A stretch of 6,407 nucleotides of DNA, taken from NCBI GenBank assembly GCA_003224075.1, contig QHYF01000363.1:1-6407 (forward strand). The letters run 5' to 3'. Source of the stretch: Acidobacteriota bacterium. GTDB lineage: Bacteria > Acidobacteriota > Terriglobia > Acidiferrales > UBA7541. This document shows, one piece after another, positions 1 to 6,407 of the stretch; within the stretch, counting starts at the first letter, position 1; each line of letters begins with the position of its first letter. The notes under the pieces are model-generated. The model had not been told where the DNA came from, did not search any database, and was given only the letters and a program-made list of their open reading frames with translations. The position numbers and the translations under genes are program-made.

Positions 1-1641
1 GCAGGATAGCTGCTCGCCCGGCACATCCACCCCCTGCCAGAAGCTCGCGGTCGCAAACAGCACCGCCGCCTCCGTGTTCTTGAAGCGCTCCAATAGCGCA
101 GACCGCGGCGCGGTGCCCTGCAGCAGCAACGGAAACGACACGCGCGAGCGCACCCGTTCGAACAGATCGTTCATCTGCGTATAGCTGGTAAAGAGGCAAA
201 ACGCCCGGCCTTGACTCAGCTCCAGCAGTTGCACAATTTCATCGGCCGCCTTGGCCGAAAACCCGGCATCGCGCACATCCGGCATCTTGCGCGGCAGGTA
301 GAGCAGCGCCTGACTCGCGTAATCAAACTCCGGCGGCAGTGTGCGATCCTTCGCATGGTCGATGCCCAAACGCTGGCGAATGTAATCGAAGCGTCCGCCG
401 ACCGTAAGCGTGGCCGACGTCAGGACCACCGTGTCGAATTTCTCGAACAACCGTTCCCGCAGGATCTGGCTAACATCGATCGGTGTCGCCGTCAGGAAAA
501 CTCCCTTGTTCCGCCGCTCGTACCAGTAGACGAAATTCCGCTCGTTCGATTCGAACAAGAAGGACAGCTCCTGCCGCAGCTCGAAGCTCCGCCGCGCGAT
601 GCGCGTCAATTCTTCCGGCTTTGCCGTGAGCGCCGCAAATTCCGTCTCCAGGCTTTTCAGCGAAGTTGCCAGCGAATCGTAAGCCTCGCGGTTCTGTTCG
701 AGAAACGCCGCGCGCTCGTTTCGTCCAAATGAGAACCGCCCTTCCCGCGCCGGGAACAATTCGAAAAAGCCCCGGCTGCGTTCGCGGATTCGCTGCGTTT
801 TTCTCAGCAGCGACGGCGATCCAAGATGCAGCAACCGTAGCGTCTGGTCGGCGTCCCGCGCCAGTTCCTCGAACCGGAAATTCGAAATCTGCCGTCCGAA
901 ATAGTCGCTGGCAACGTCTTCCATCTCGTGCGCTTCATCAAAAACCACCGCCGAATATTCCGGCAGGATGCTCCCGAAATCGTCCTGCTTCAGCGCCAGG
1001 TCCGCGAAAAACAAATGGTGATTCACGATGATCAGGTCGGCCTCTTTGGCCCGCTGGTGCATGCCCGTCAGAAAGCATGGATTAAACGACGGGCACTTCT
1101 TGCCCGTGCACGTATCCCTTCTCGCGTCCAGCCGCCCCCAAAGCTCCGAATCATCCGGCAGGAACGTCAGTTCCGCGCGGTCGCCCGTTTCCGTTACTTT
1201 CGCCCAATCCTTGATCTGCCGGAACGCATCCAGCTCCTCCATGCCCTTCAGCAGCGCCTGATCTTGCATGTGATGCAGCTTCGAAATGCACAGAAAATTC
1301 GAGCGCCCTTTCATCACTGCCACTTTCAGGTTCGGCGCGAAATGCTTTTGCAGAAACGGAATATCCTTCTGGTAGAGCTGCTCCTGCAGTGACTTCGTGG
1401 CCGTGGAAATCACCACGCGCCTTCCGCTGCAGATCGCGGGAATCAGATACGCCAGCGTCTTGCCCGTGCCTGTGCCCGCCTCGACGATGGCATGGTGGCG
1501 CTTTTCGAACGCATCGTGCACCATCTCCGCCATTTCCAATTGCCCGGGCCGGTATTCGTAGTCGGAGTTGACCGTCAAGCGGTCAAACCCGCCCACCAGG
1601 CATTTTTCGAGGAATCCTCCGGGCCCAAACACCTCCCGCAT
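1..1641 (-). CDS. dinG: DinG-family ATP-dependent DNA helicase (XPD-like, Fe-S), 3' end outside window
   Basis: Superfamily 2 helicase of the DinG/XPD type, expected to unwind DNA 5' to 3' using ATP and to act in repair or at R-loops and replication conflicts (family knowledge). Numbering from the ATG at 1641, I read: RPGQ, Q-motif-like, 31-34; Walker A GTGTGKT 56-62; first Fe-S cysteine in GRSNFLC, C118; remaining cluster cysteines C178, C183 and C189, spaced C-x4-C-x5-C as in E. coli DinG; DEAH box 235-238; TSATL 408-412; FTSY 484-487; and the motif FATASFWQGVD 529-539. All four cluster ligands and the ATPase motifs are present, so the visible part looks intact. The frame stays open to base 1, so the extreme C-terminus lies outside. 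The start is the only ATG/GTG/TTG between the in-frame stop at 1746-1744 and the conserved N-terminus (REVFGPGGFLEKC); a weak GGCGAGG lies just upstream. Assignment to dinG rather than a close paralogue such as yoaA is by family only. Confidence 0.94.
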   Translation of the reverse strand, partial: MREVFGPGGFLEKCLVGGFDRLTVNSDYEYRPGQLEMAEMVHDAFEKRHHAIVEAGTGTGKTLAYLIPAICSGRRVVISTATKSLQEQLYQKDIPFLQKHFAPNLKVAVMKGRSNFLCISKLHHMQDQALLKGMEELDAFRQIKDWAKVTETGDRAELTFLPDDSELWGRLDARRDTCTGKKCPSFNPCFLTGMHQRAKEADLIIVNHHLFFADLALKQDDFGSILPEYSAVVFDEAHEMEDVASDYFGRQISNFRFEELARDADQTLRLLHLGSPSLLRKTQRIRERSRGFFELFPAREGRFSFGRNERAAFLEQNREAYDSLATSLKSLETEFAALTAKPEELTRIARRSFELRQELSFLFESNERNFVYWYERRNKGVFLTATPIDVSQILRERLFEKFDTVVLTSATLTVGGRFDYIRQRLGIDHAKDRTLPPEFDYASQALLYLPRKMPDVRDAGFSAKAADEIVQLLELSQGRAFCLFTSYTQMNDLFERVRSRVSFPLLLQGTAPRSALLERFKNTEAAVLFATASFWQGVDVPGEQLSC

Positions 1642-2020
1642 CGAAGGCCTCGCCGGAGTGGCCGCGCTATCCCGCTGGTATACTCGCGTTTCAGCGCCGT
1701 CGCCGAGTTTCTCTTTTTGTTCTCGATCGAATCGGTTGCCGAATTAGACGCGCGCTTCACCAGGGTACTTTCCTCCGCTCTCGCTCGAGCAATCCAGCAG
1801 ATTGATAACAATAGCACATCCGTCTGGTCACCTTCCGCGGCCCGAATCATCAAGGCATTCACACAACCCGCGTGCTGTATCAAGCATTTAGACGTTGAGC
1901 AATCCTCGCTCCTTTTGACCACCACAAAGAACGATTGAGATGTAGATTCGAATTCTAGGATTCTGGGCGGGTGGTCTCGGGGTTCAAATAAATTCCGCGT
2001 TTTCAAAGTGGGGGTATCTG
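1642..2020. other. Divergent intergenic region between helicase and propeller genes
   Basis: About 380 bases separate the helicase start codon (minus) from the propeller gene start (plus), so both control regions must lie here. I see no tRNA, no convincing ORF and no strong repeat. Frames open on either strand encode low-complexity, arginine- or serine-rich peptides with no family resemblance. Possible plus-strand promoter pieces are TTGACC at 1915-1920 and TTGAGA at 1935-1940 with TAGGAT at 1956-1961, but the spacing is poor (15 bases for the second pair). An imperfect 14-base palindrome, GAATTCTAGGATTC, lies at about 1950-1963 and could be an operator or chance. No terminator-like hairpin was seen. 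Confidence 0.6.
2009..2014 (+). promoter_or_regulatory. Probable ribosome binding site of the propeller gene
   Basis: A purine-rich GTGGGGG run ends six bases before the ATG at 2021. It is only a partial match to the Shine-Dalgarno consensus, but its spacing is right, and the following codons give a good signal peptide, which supports this start over the GTG at 2008 in another frame. Confidence 0.45.
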
Positions 2021-3697
2021 ATGATACGGAAGCAGTTGTCTATCCTCTGTTTGCTTTGCCTCGCCGGTTTGGCGCTTTCTGTTCCGTTAAGCCGGCTTGT
2101 TCGTTCCAGGTCGGTATCTCGCTCCATATCTTCTGCTGCTCAACCGCGGGACACCTCGCCATCCCAAACCCGAATTCTTTCCTCCTATGGCAAACTGCCG
2201 CTCAGCTTTGAAGAAAATCAAGGCCAAACTGATGCGCGGGTGAAATTTTTGATGCGCGGAAATGGCTACACGGTTTTTCTGACAAACGATCAAACCACCA
2301 CTTTGCGCCTGGCCGCGCCATCCAAAGTTCCGGCAACCGCGCGCGATCGCGCCTTGCGTTCGTTAACGGGTGTCGCGCCGCCAAAAGGCACGGACGCGGT
2401 CGTGCGCCTCGCGCTTGTGGGGTCCAATCCCCGCGCGGAAGTCGAAGGAGTTGATCTTCAACCCGGCCGGAGCAACTACTTCATCGGCAACAATCCCGCC
2501 CGCTGGCATCACAACGTCCCCCACTACGCGCGCGTGAAGTACCGCGGCGTCTATCCCGGCGTGGACCTGGTCTATTACGGCAATCAAGGACAGCTCGAAT
2601 CGGATTACGTTCTCGCTCCAGGAGCGAATCCCGGACAGATCGGGCTGCGCGTCGACGGGGCCCGGAGCCTCAAACTCGATTCCCAAGGCGACCTGGTTCT
2701 GGCGACTGCTTCAGGCAACGTGCTCCTGCGCAAGCCGCGTGCTTATCAGCAGATCGCGGGTAGGCGTCAGGAAATCCCCACGAGCTATATCCAGCGCGGC
2801 CCCCATTTGGTCGGCATCCGCGTCGGCAACTACGATTCCCGGCAGCCCCTCATTATTGATCCCGTCATGATTTACTCAACCTATCTGGGCGGAACAAAAA
2901 CCGACAAGGCCTCAGCCATCGCGGTGGACTCAGCAGGAAACGCTTACGTCACCGGCAGCACGACTTCCACCGACTTTCCAACGACCTCGGGAGTTCTCCA
3001 GCAGACTTTCCTCGGAAATACCGCGAGTTTCGCCCAGGAAGTCTTTGTAACAAAATTGAATCTCACCGGTAGCGCTCTCGTCTATTCGACGTTTCTCGGC
3101 GGGACGGCATCCGGTCCTAGTGAAAATGGCGCGGGAATCGCTGTTGATGCAAGCGGGAACGCATTTATCACCGGAACGACCGCAGCCTCCGATTTTCCTG
3201 TTACGCCGGGGACGGCTTTTCAGTCAACGCTGCCCAATACCAGCGGAACGGCTTTCTTAACCGAACTCAACCCCACAGGCTCAGCGCTTGTCTACTCGTC
3301 GTACTTCGGCGGAAGCGGCAGCGATGCTGGCCAGGGCATCGCTCTCGATGCCAGCGGAATCGCCTATATCACGGGGAACACAACTTCCATTAACTTCCCC
3401 ATCGTCCCCGCAAGCGCGTTTCAGACCACCAACAATTCGGGTGTCGGCGGCACCGCGTTTATTTCGAAGATTGACGCCACCAAGACAGGTACGGGTTCGC
3501 TTGTGTACTCAACCTATCTCGGAGGCGGAGGTGCAACGTCTGGCACTGCCATCGCCGTGGACTCCAGCGCCAAGGTCTACGTCACAGGGTTTACATCCGC
3601 CACGGACTTTCCCATCCCCTCGGGCGTCAACACCTTCCAGACCGCCCTGAAAGGGAGCACCAATGCCTTTGTCGCGCGGCTTGATACGACCGTGTGA
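2021..3697 (+). CDS. SBBP-repeat beta-propeller secreted protein, N-terminal part (gene split by frameshift)
   Basis: First 558 codons of a large exported protein. Residues 5-22 form a hydrophobic signal sequence after an MIRK start, with a likely cleavage site near ALS-VPL. Residues about 58-282 form the N-terminal domain that usually precedes SBBP repeats (I recall it as DUF7948). Its hallmarks are FEENQGQTD from residue 63, a segment at 173-198 that includes KYRGVYPGVDLVYYG, and LIIDP just before the first repeat. Four SBBP repeats follow, beginning at Y285, Y355, Y425 and Y496, each with Y-S-[ST]-[YF]-[LF]-G-G, then [AG]IA[VL]D, a [YF][VI]TG strand and a [DN]FP turn. Translation stops at a TGA (3695-3697) created by the 13-bp duplication, at the end of blade 4. 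The product would thus be a four-blade fragment of a seven-blade propeller. Such proteins are cell-surface or secreted with unknown ligand; no catalytic motif is visible. It could be a pseudogene, a reversible switch or an artefact of sequencing or assembly. Confidence 0.85.
   Translation: MIRKQLSILCLLCLAGLALSVPLSRLVRSRSVSRSISSAAQPRDTSPSQTRILSSYGKLPLSFEENQGQTDARVKFLMRGNGYTVFLTNDQTTTLRLAAPSKVPATARDRALRSLTGVAPPKGTDAVVRLALVGSNPRAEVEGVDLQPGRSNYFIGNNPARWHHNVPHYARVKYRGVYPGVDLVYYGNQGQLESDYVLAPGANPGQIGLRVDGARSLKLDSQGDLVLATASGNVLLRKPRAYQQIAGRRQEIPTSYIQRGPHLVGIRVGNYDSRQPLIIDPVMIYSTYLGGTKTDKASAIAVDSAGNAYVTGSTTSTDFPTTSGVLQQTFLGNTASFAQEVFVTKLNLTGSALVYSTFLGGTASGPSENGAGIAVDASGNAFITGTTAASDFPVTPGTAFQSTLPNTSGTAFLTELNPTGSALVYSSYFGGSGSDAGQGIALDASGIAYITGNTTSINFPIVPASAFQTTNNSGVGGTAFISKIDATKTGTGSLVYSTYLGGGGATSGTAIAVDSSAKVYVTGFTSATDFPIPSGVNTFQTALKGSTNAFVARLDTTV
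3651..3657 (+). promoter_or_regulatory. Possible internal ribosome binding site for the downstream fragment
   Basis: AAGGGAG, containing GGAG, lies five bases before the ATG at 3663, the first ATG available to the downstream frame. It could allow reinitiation or coupled translation across the frameshift, since that ATG lies 35 bases before the end of the upstream stop codon. In the intact reading frame the same bases simply encode Lys-Gly-Ser in blade 4, so this may be coincidence. Confidence 0.25.
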
Positions 3698-5198
3698 TAC
3701 GACCGTGTCCGCCTCGCTTCTCTATTCGACGTATTTGGGCGGCAGCGGTACCGGCACAAAAAATGGTTCCCCGGACGAGGGACACGGCATCGCCGTGGAC
3801 CCCAATTTTAATGTTTATGTTGTCGGAACGACCGGATCCACGGACTTCCCCGTGACTTCCGGCGCGTTTCAAATCACCAATAAGAGCGGATTCCCGGTCA
3901 CAGCATTTCTCGCTCGCCTGGACACCACAAAAACGGGCACCGCTTCTGAGGTCTATGGGACATACTTGGGAGGCACGGGCTTCGAGCAGGGATTAGCCAT
4001 TGCGCTGGACTCGCTGCAAAATGCCTATGTGACTGGCCTGACTGCATCCTCGAACTTCCCCGTCACCGTGGGGGCGCCTCAAACCGTAATCAATGGCACA
4101 GAGAATGCCTACGTCTCTGTACTCAATCCCACGGGAAACGCGCTGGTGTTCTCCACGTTTTGGGGGGGCGACGCAGCTGATATCGGTTCTGGAATTACCC
4201 TCGATTCTGCTTCGCCGCCCAATATCTATCTCACGGGTATCACGACTTCTCACGCTCCTCCTTTCGTAACTTCAGGGAGCGCCTTCCAGAAAACCCTGAA
4301 AGGCGCGAAGAACGCTTTTGTCGCCAAGTTCTCTCCGGCTTCCTCGGCCGGCAGTGTTTCCCTTGCCCCTGGGTCGCTCAGTTTCGGCAGCCAAACCGTC
4401 AACACCACCAGCACCGCGCAGACGGTTACCCTCACGAATGGCACAAGTTCGGCTTTGACGATCAACAGCACTTCCATTACCGGCACGAATGCACCGGACT
4501 TCGCTGTCTCGGCGAACACCTGCCCTGCTTCCACCGCCACTTTGGCGGCGGGCGCGAATTGCACCATTAGCGTTACCTTCAAGCCCGCCACCACTGCTGC
4601 CGAATTGGCGACACTGACCGTCACCAGCAGCGATTCCGGCAGCCCACATAACGTGGCTCTCTCAGGCACGGGCACTGCCGCGGGAACACCGGATTTCACA
4701 ATCTCCTTGTCTCCTACGTCCGGCGTCGTCACCGCAGGCGGATCCGTCACCTTTACCGCAACGGTGACTTCCCAAAGCGGCTTTGCTTCCGCCGTTTCCT
4801 TGACCTGTTCCGGCGCGCCCCTGGCTTCCACTTGCTTGCTTTCCCCCGCCAGCGTGACGCCGGCAGCCAACGCGACAGTTACTTCAAGCGGAACCATCAC
4901 AACCACCAGGCGCGGTGTGGCTCCGCCATTTGCCCCATTTCAACCGTATTCTCCGCTGTGGATTTGGTCCCTGCTGAGCCTCGCCCTGGCTTTTTCAGCA
5001 GCCTTCATCATGGCTCGGCGGACCGCGAAGAAGCTCGCCTGGGGATTCGCTCTCATAACCATACTTGTGCTCGCGGGCTGCAGCGGCCCGCCGAATCGGG
5101 GCAGCACTGGCACACCCGCTGGCCCCGCCACGATCACCGTGAAGGGAACCTCCGGCACGCTGTCACATTCAGCAACCTTCTCGCTGACCGTGAACTGA
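3663..5198 (+). CDS. SBBP propeller protein, C-terminal part: blades 5-7, choice-of-anchor-D-like and Ig-like domains, hydrophobic C-terminal module
   Basis: Second part of the split gene; the first 15 or so codons are out of the ancestral frame, and native sequence begins at DTTVSASLLYSTYLGG. In repaired numbering (one 13-bp copy removed; 1054 residues), blades 5-7 begin at Y564, Y641 and F706. Blade 7 is degenerate, lacking the DFP turn. A choice-of-anchor-D-like (ASPM/SPD-2/Hydin-type Ig) domain spans about 774-883, with LSFGSQTV, NAPDFAVSANTC and CTISVTFKP. An Ig-like domain starts at D887. It is followed by a Pro-rich stretch, a hydrophobic helix (976-995), the basic linker ARRTAKK, a second hydrophobic segment (1001-1015) ending in lipobox-like LAGC at C1016, and a beta-strand tail TPAGPATITV...FSLTVN. 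The fragment has no signal peptide, so if made alone it probably would not be exported normally. The protein ends at a TGA about 30 bases before a strong terminator. Confidence 0.82.
   Translation: MPLSRGLIRPCDTTVSASLLYSTYLGGSGTGTKNGSPDEGHGIAVDPNFNVYVVGTTGSTDFPVTSGAFQITNKSGFPVTAFLARLDTTKTGTASEVYGTYLGGTGFEQGLAIALDSLQNAYVTGLTASSNFPVTVGAPQTVINGTENAYVSVLNPTGNALVFSTFWGGDAADIGSGITLDSASPPNIYLTGITTSHAPPFVTSGSAFQKTLKGAKNAFVAKFSPASSAGSVSLAPGSLSFGSQTVNTTSTAQTVTLTNGTSSALTINSTSITGTNAPDFAVSANTCPASTATLAAGANCTISVTFKPATTAAELATLTVTSSDSGSPHNVALSGTGTAAGTPDFTISLSPTSGVVTAGGSVTFTATVTSQSGFASAVSLTCSGAPLASTCLLSPASVTPAANATVTSSGTITTTRRGVAPPFAPFQPYSPLWIWSLLSLALAFSAAFIMARRTAKKLAWGFALITILVLAGCSGPPNRGSTGTPAGPATITVKGTSGTLSHSATFSLTVN
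3683..3708 (+). repeat. Perfect 13-bp tandem duplication causing a frameshift
   Basis: GATACGACCGTGT occurs twice with no gap (3683-3695 and 3696-3708); a T before each copy extends the period-13 tract to 3682-3708. Thirteen is not a multiple of three, so the second copy shifts the frame and creates the TGA at 3695-3697. Deleting one copy joins ARLDTTV to SASLLYSTYLGG without any other change, and the length from 2021 to 5198 becomes 3165 bases, exactly 1055 codons including the stop. This is the form expected of replication slippage, and of a site able to revert by losing a copy. Confidence 0.95.
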
Positions 5199-5227
5199 CG
5201 CTCTTTCTCCGCCTCCGCAAAAGCCAA

Positions 5228-5261
5228 CGGGTCCCGATCCGATCGGGACCCGCTCCTTTTT
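5228..5261 (+). terminator. Strong intrinsic terminator after the propeller gene, probably bidirectional
   Basis: Perfect 12-base arms CGGGTCCCGATC (5228-5239) and GATCGGGACCCG (5241-5252) form a GC-rich hairpin; with a realistic three-base loop about 11 pairs remain. It is followed by CTCC and five T residues (5257-5261). It starts about 30 bases after the propeller gene stop. On the minus strand the same hairpin is followed by TTGGCTTTTG, so it may also stop transcription from the convergent gene ending at 5341. Confidence 0.88.
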
Positions 5262-5340
5262 CAAGACGAATCTATGGTTTTCTCTAACTCTCGATCCTCC
5301 GTCAACGGACGACCAAGACCCTAAAACGGATGACTTCTTC

Positions 5341-6407
5341 TTACGCCGGCAACGGACCGCCCACGGTCGTATTCGGCGGCAGCGGTGGCGTGAACGGTGC
5401 AGACGGCACTCCCGGCGCAATTGTCGGCTGCAGGCGCCGATAGATCACCAATGAAATCGCGCCCATGCCCCACATCCATATGCCCAGCGCGCCGAGCAAG
5501 CCAAGCACGTGTACCTGCCCGATGAACGTATAAACGATTCGCACAATCACGAACCCCATCGTCATTCTTCCAATCAGGCCCCACATATCCCTCGATGGAC
5601 CAAGAATCCAACCCCCAACCACGGTGCCCACTACTAGCTCCGCGCAGCACACCATCAAGCACCAAAACCCTAGCGTGAGCACCCCCAGCGGTATACCCAC
5701 CACCGTAACGCACGCGATGACCGCCGCTATCGGCACTCCAAAGAAAACTAAAACCCCAAGCCCGATCGGCGCCGCATACAATTCCGCTGCGCGCACTGTC
5801 TCTTCCGCAAACTTCGGCATCAATAAAACCAGGACCATCCCAAACAAAATGAATGCCGCGGTCCAAATCACTCGCCACACATAATAGTGGCCTTCCATAT
5901 AACGCGGCTTATGCTCCAGTTTGTGAAACTCCACTGGGGATGCCAGTTTTGCCTGGGGCGAGACTTCCGCTGGTTTGTCGCCCTCAAATCGAATGGGCCC
6001 TTGAATCTCAGCCCTGTCACCGATCGTCAGTTCTTCTCCCTTCGCCCTGACGCTTCCGCGAATCGTCCCGGAGATGTCCGCGTGCTGCGACATCACCAGG
6101 AGATCGCGGCCCAGCCGCCCGTCCAGACTCAAACTCTTCGTAAACGCTGTGAGGCTTCCCCCGATTTTGCCCCCCGAATCCAGTGTTACCGTTTCGTTGA
6201 AAGTCGTAACGTTCTTCGCGACCGTTCCGCGGATGGTAATGTTGTTCGTAAACGTTCGGATATTGCCATCCACTTGGCCGTTGATTCGCAGCGATTGCGC
6301 GAAGGCAATGACGTCCCCGTTCACATGGCCATTCACGTCTACGTCCGAAGAAAACACAAACAAATCTCCTTCGACGGTGCCTTCGATGCGCGCCCGATGT
6401 GCAAACA
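5341..6407 (-). CDS. Bactofilin-like polymer-forming protein with C-terminal multi-pass membrane domain, 5' end outside window
   Basis: The frame stays open to the right edge (first whole codon 6405-6403), giving 354 residues without the N-terminus. A TTG at 6363-6361 could start a shorter ORF, but the upstream codons (ARIEGTVEGD) continue the repeat pattern, so it is not the true start. Residues 1 to about 135 are short repeats of the form [IV]-x-G-x-[VI]-x-G-[DN]-[VLI], for example DVNGHVNGDV, RINGQVDGNI and DISGTIRGSV, typical of bactofilin-like right-handed beta-helices. A linker with LTIGDRAEIQGPI follows. Membrane segments lie at about 175-196, 212-236, 238-266 and 300-321, with a possible short one at 283-295; the 30-residue tail is Pro-rich. 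Such proteins are thought to form membrane-associated scaffolds; the exact role is unknown. FWCLMVCC puts three Cys in one membrane segment. It converges on the propeller gene, so it is not co-transcribed with it. Confidence 0.88.
   Translation of the reverse strand, partial: FAHRARIEGTVEGDLFVFSSDVDVNGHVNGDVIAFAQSLRINGQVDGNIRTFTNNITIRGTVAKNVTTFNETVTLDSGGKIGGSLTAFTKSLSLDGRLGRDLLVMSQHADISGTIRGSVRAKGEELTIGDRAEIQGPIRFEGDKPAEVSPQAKLASPVEFHKLEHKPRYMEGHYYVWRVIWTAAFILFGMVLVLLMPKFAEETVRAAELYAAPIGLGVLVFFGVPIAAVIACVTVVGIPLGVLTLGFWCLMVCCAELVVGTVVGGWILGPSRDMWGLIGRMTMGFVIVRIVYTFIGQVHVLGLLGALGIWMWGMGAISLVIYRRLQPTIAPGVPSAPFTPPLPPNTTVGGPLPA

Larger units (their letters stand above)
2873..4330 (+). repeat. Seven tandem SBBP (beta-propeller) coding repeats
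   Basis: Seven degenerate protein repeats start at DNA positions 2873, 3083, 3293, 3506, 3723, 3954 and 4149. The unit lengths, in repaired residues, are 70, 70, 71, 68, 77 and 65 for the first six. Each carries a Y-S-T-Y-L-G-G-like opening and an IA[VL]D...YVTG core; most have a [DN]FP turn. Seven units fit a closed seven-bladed propeller. Blades 3 and 5 share a long loop with a T-K-T-G-T linker before the next blade, and blades 4 and 7 share [AT]LKG plus NAFVA[RK]. The repeats are divergent at DNA level, so this is not a simple satellite. Confidence 0.85.

Noticed and set aside
444..457. CGAACAACCGTTCC, similar to a Gram-positive-type LexA box
   Set aside because: It lies deep inside the helicase coding region, about 1.2 kb from the start codon, and differs from the consensus at one position; it encodes ordinary helicase residues.
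211..1571. Several plus-strand ORFs opposite the helicase gene
   Set aside because: They are antisense to a gene with all its motifs; their Arg-, Pro- and Gln-rich translations are typical of the complement of GC-rich coding sequence.
1976..2000. GGGGTTCAAAT, resembling a tRNA T-arm or an integration-site remnant
   Set aside because: The flanking bases do not form the T-stem, there is no acceptor or anticodon arm, and no integrase or second copy is present in the window.
1575..2006. 143-codon minus-strand ORF upstream of and overlapping the helicase start in another frame
   Set aside because: Its composition is low-complexity and basic, it resembles no known family, and its 3' part overlaps conserved helicase codons in a different frame. 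The helicase already begins sensibly at 1641, so a frameshifted N-terminal extension is not needed.
2873..4330. Repeat region as a CRISPR array or DNA satellite
   Set aside because: Units are about 200 bases long, diverged at DNA level, and conserved only as protein repeats in one reading frame once the 13-bp duplication is allowed for.
4250..4906. 218-codon minus-strand ORF opposite the Ig-like domains
   Set aside because: It is Val-, Ala- and Glu-rich with no domain pattern, and lies antisense to clear choice-of-anchor-D-like and Ig-like coding sequence.
6361..6363. TTG as start codon of the bactofilin-like gene
   Set aside because: The frame is open upstream to the window edge and those codons continue the Gly-spaced beta-helix repeat, so translation starts outside the window.

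Overview
The window looks like chromosomal DNA from a GC-rich soil-type bacterium, most likely Acidobacteriota. This rests on the large secreted SBBP-repeat protein with its unusual C-terminal module (Ig-like domain, hydrophobic insert, lipobox-like Cys, beta tail), which I recall mainly from acidobacterial proteomes. The lineage is an inference; no rRNA or other phylogenetic marker is present.

Layout: (1) 1-1641, minus strand: N-terminal 547 codons of a DinG-type XPD-like Fe-S DNA helicase, running off the left edge. (2) 1642-2020: a divergent intergenic region with no convincing gene; it must hold the 5' control regions of both flanking genes. (3) 2021-5198, plus strand: one large secreted beta-propeller protein gene, split into two overlapping frames (2021-3697 and 3663-5198) by a 13-bp tandem duplication at 3683-3708. 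Removing one copy gives a continuous 1054-codon frame with seven SBBP repeats, a choice-of-anchor-D-like domain, an Ig-like domain and the hydrophobic C-terminal module. (4) 5228-5261: a strong intrinsic terminator, probably used from both sides. (5) 5341-6407, minus strand: the C-terminal 354 codons of a bactofilin-like polymer-forming protein fused to a multi-pass membrane domain, running off the right edge.

The three genes are not an operon: the helicase diverges from the propeller gene, and the propeller gene converges on the bactofilin-like gene. Each therefore looks independently transcribed, with no obvious shared pathway. I did not find a new defence or mobile system. The best lead is the precise, potentially reversible 13-bp duplication that interrupts the surface-protein gene between propeller blades 4 and 5.
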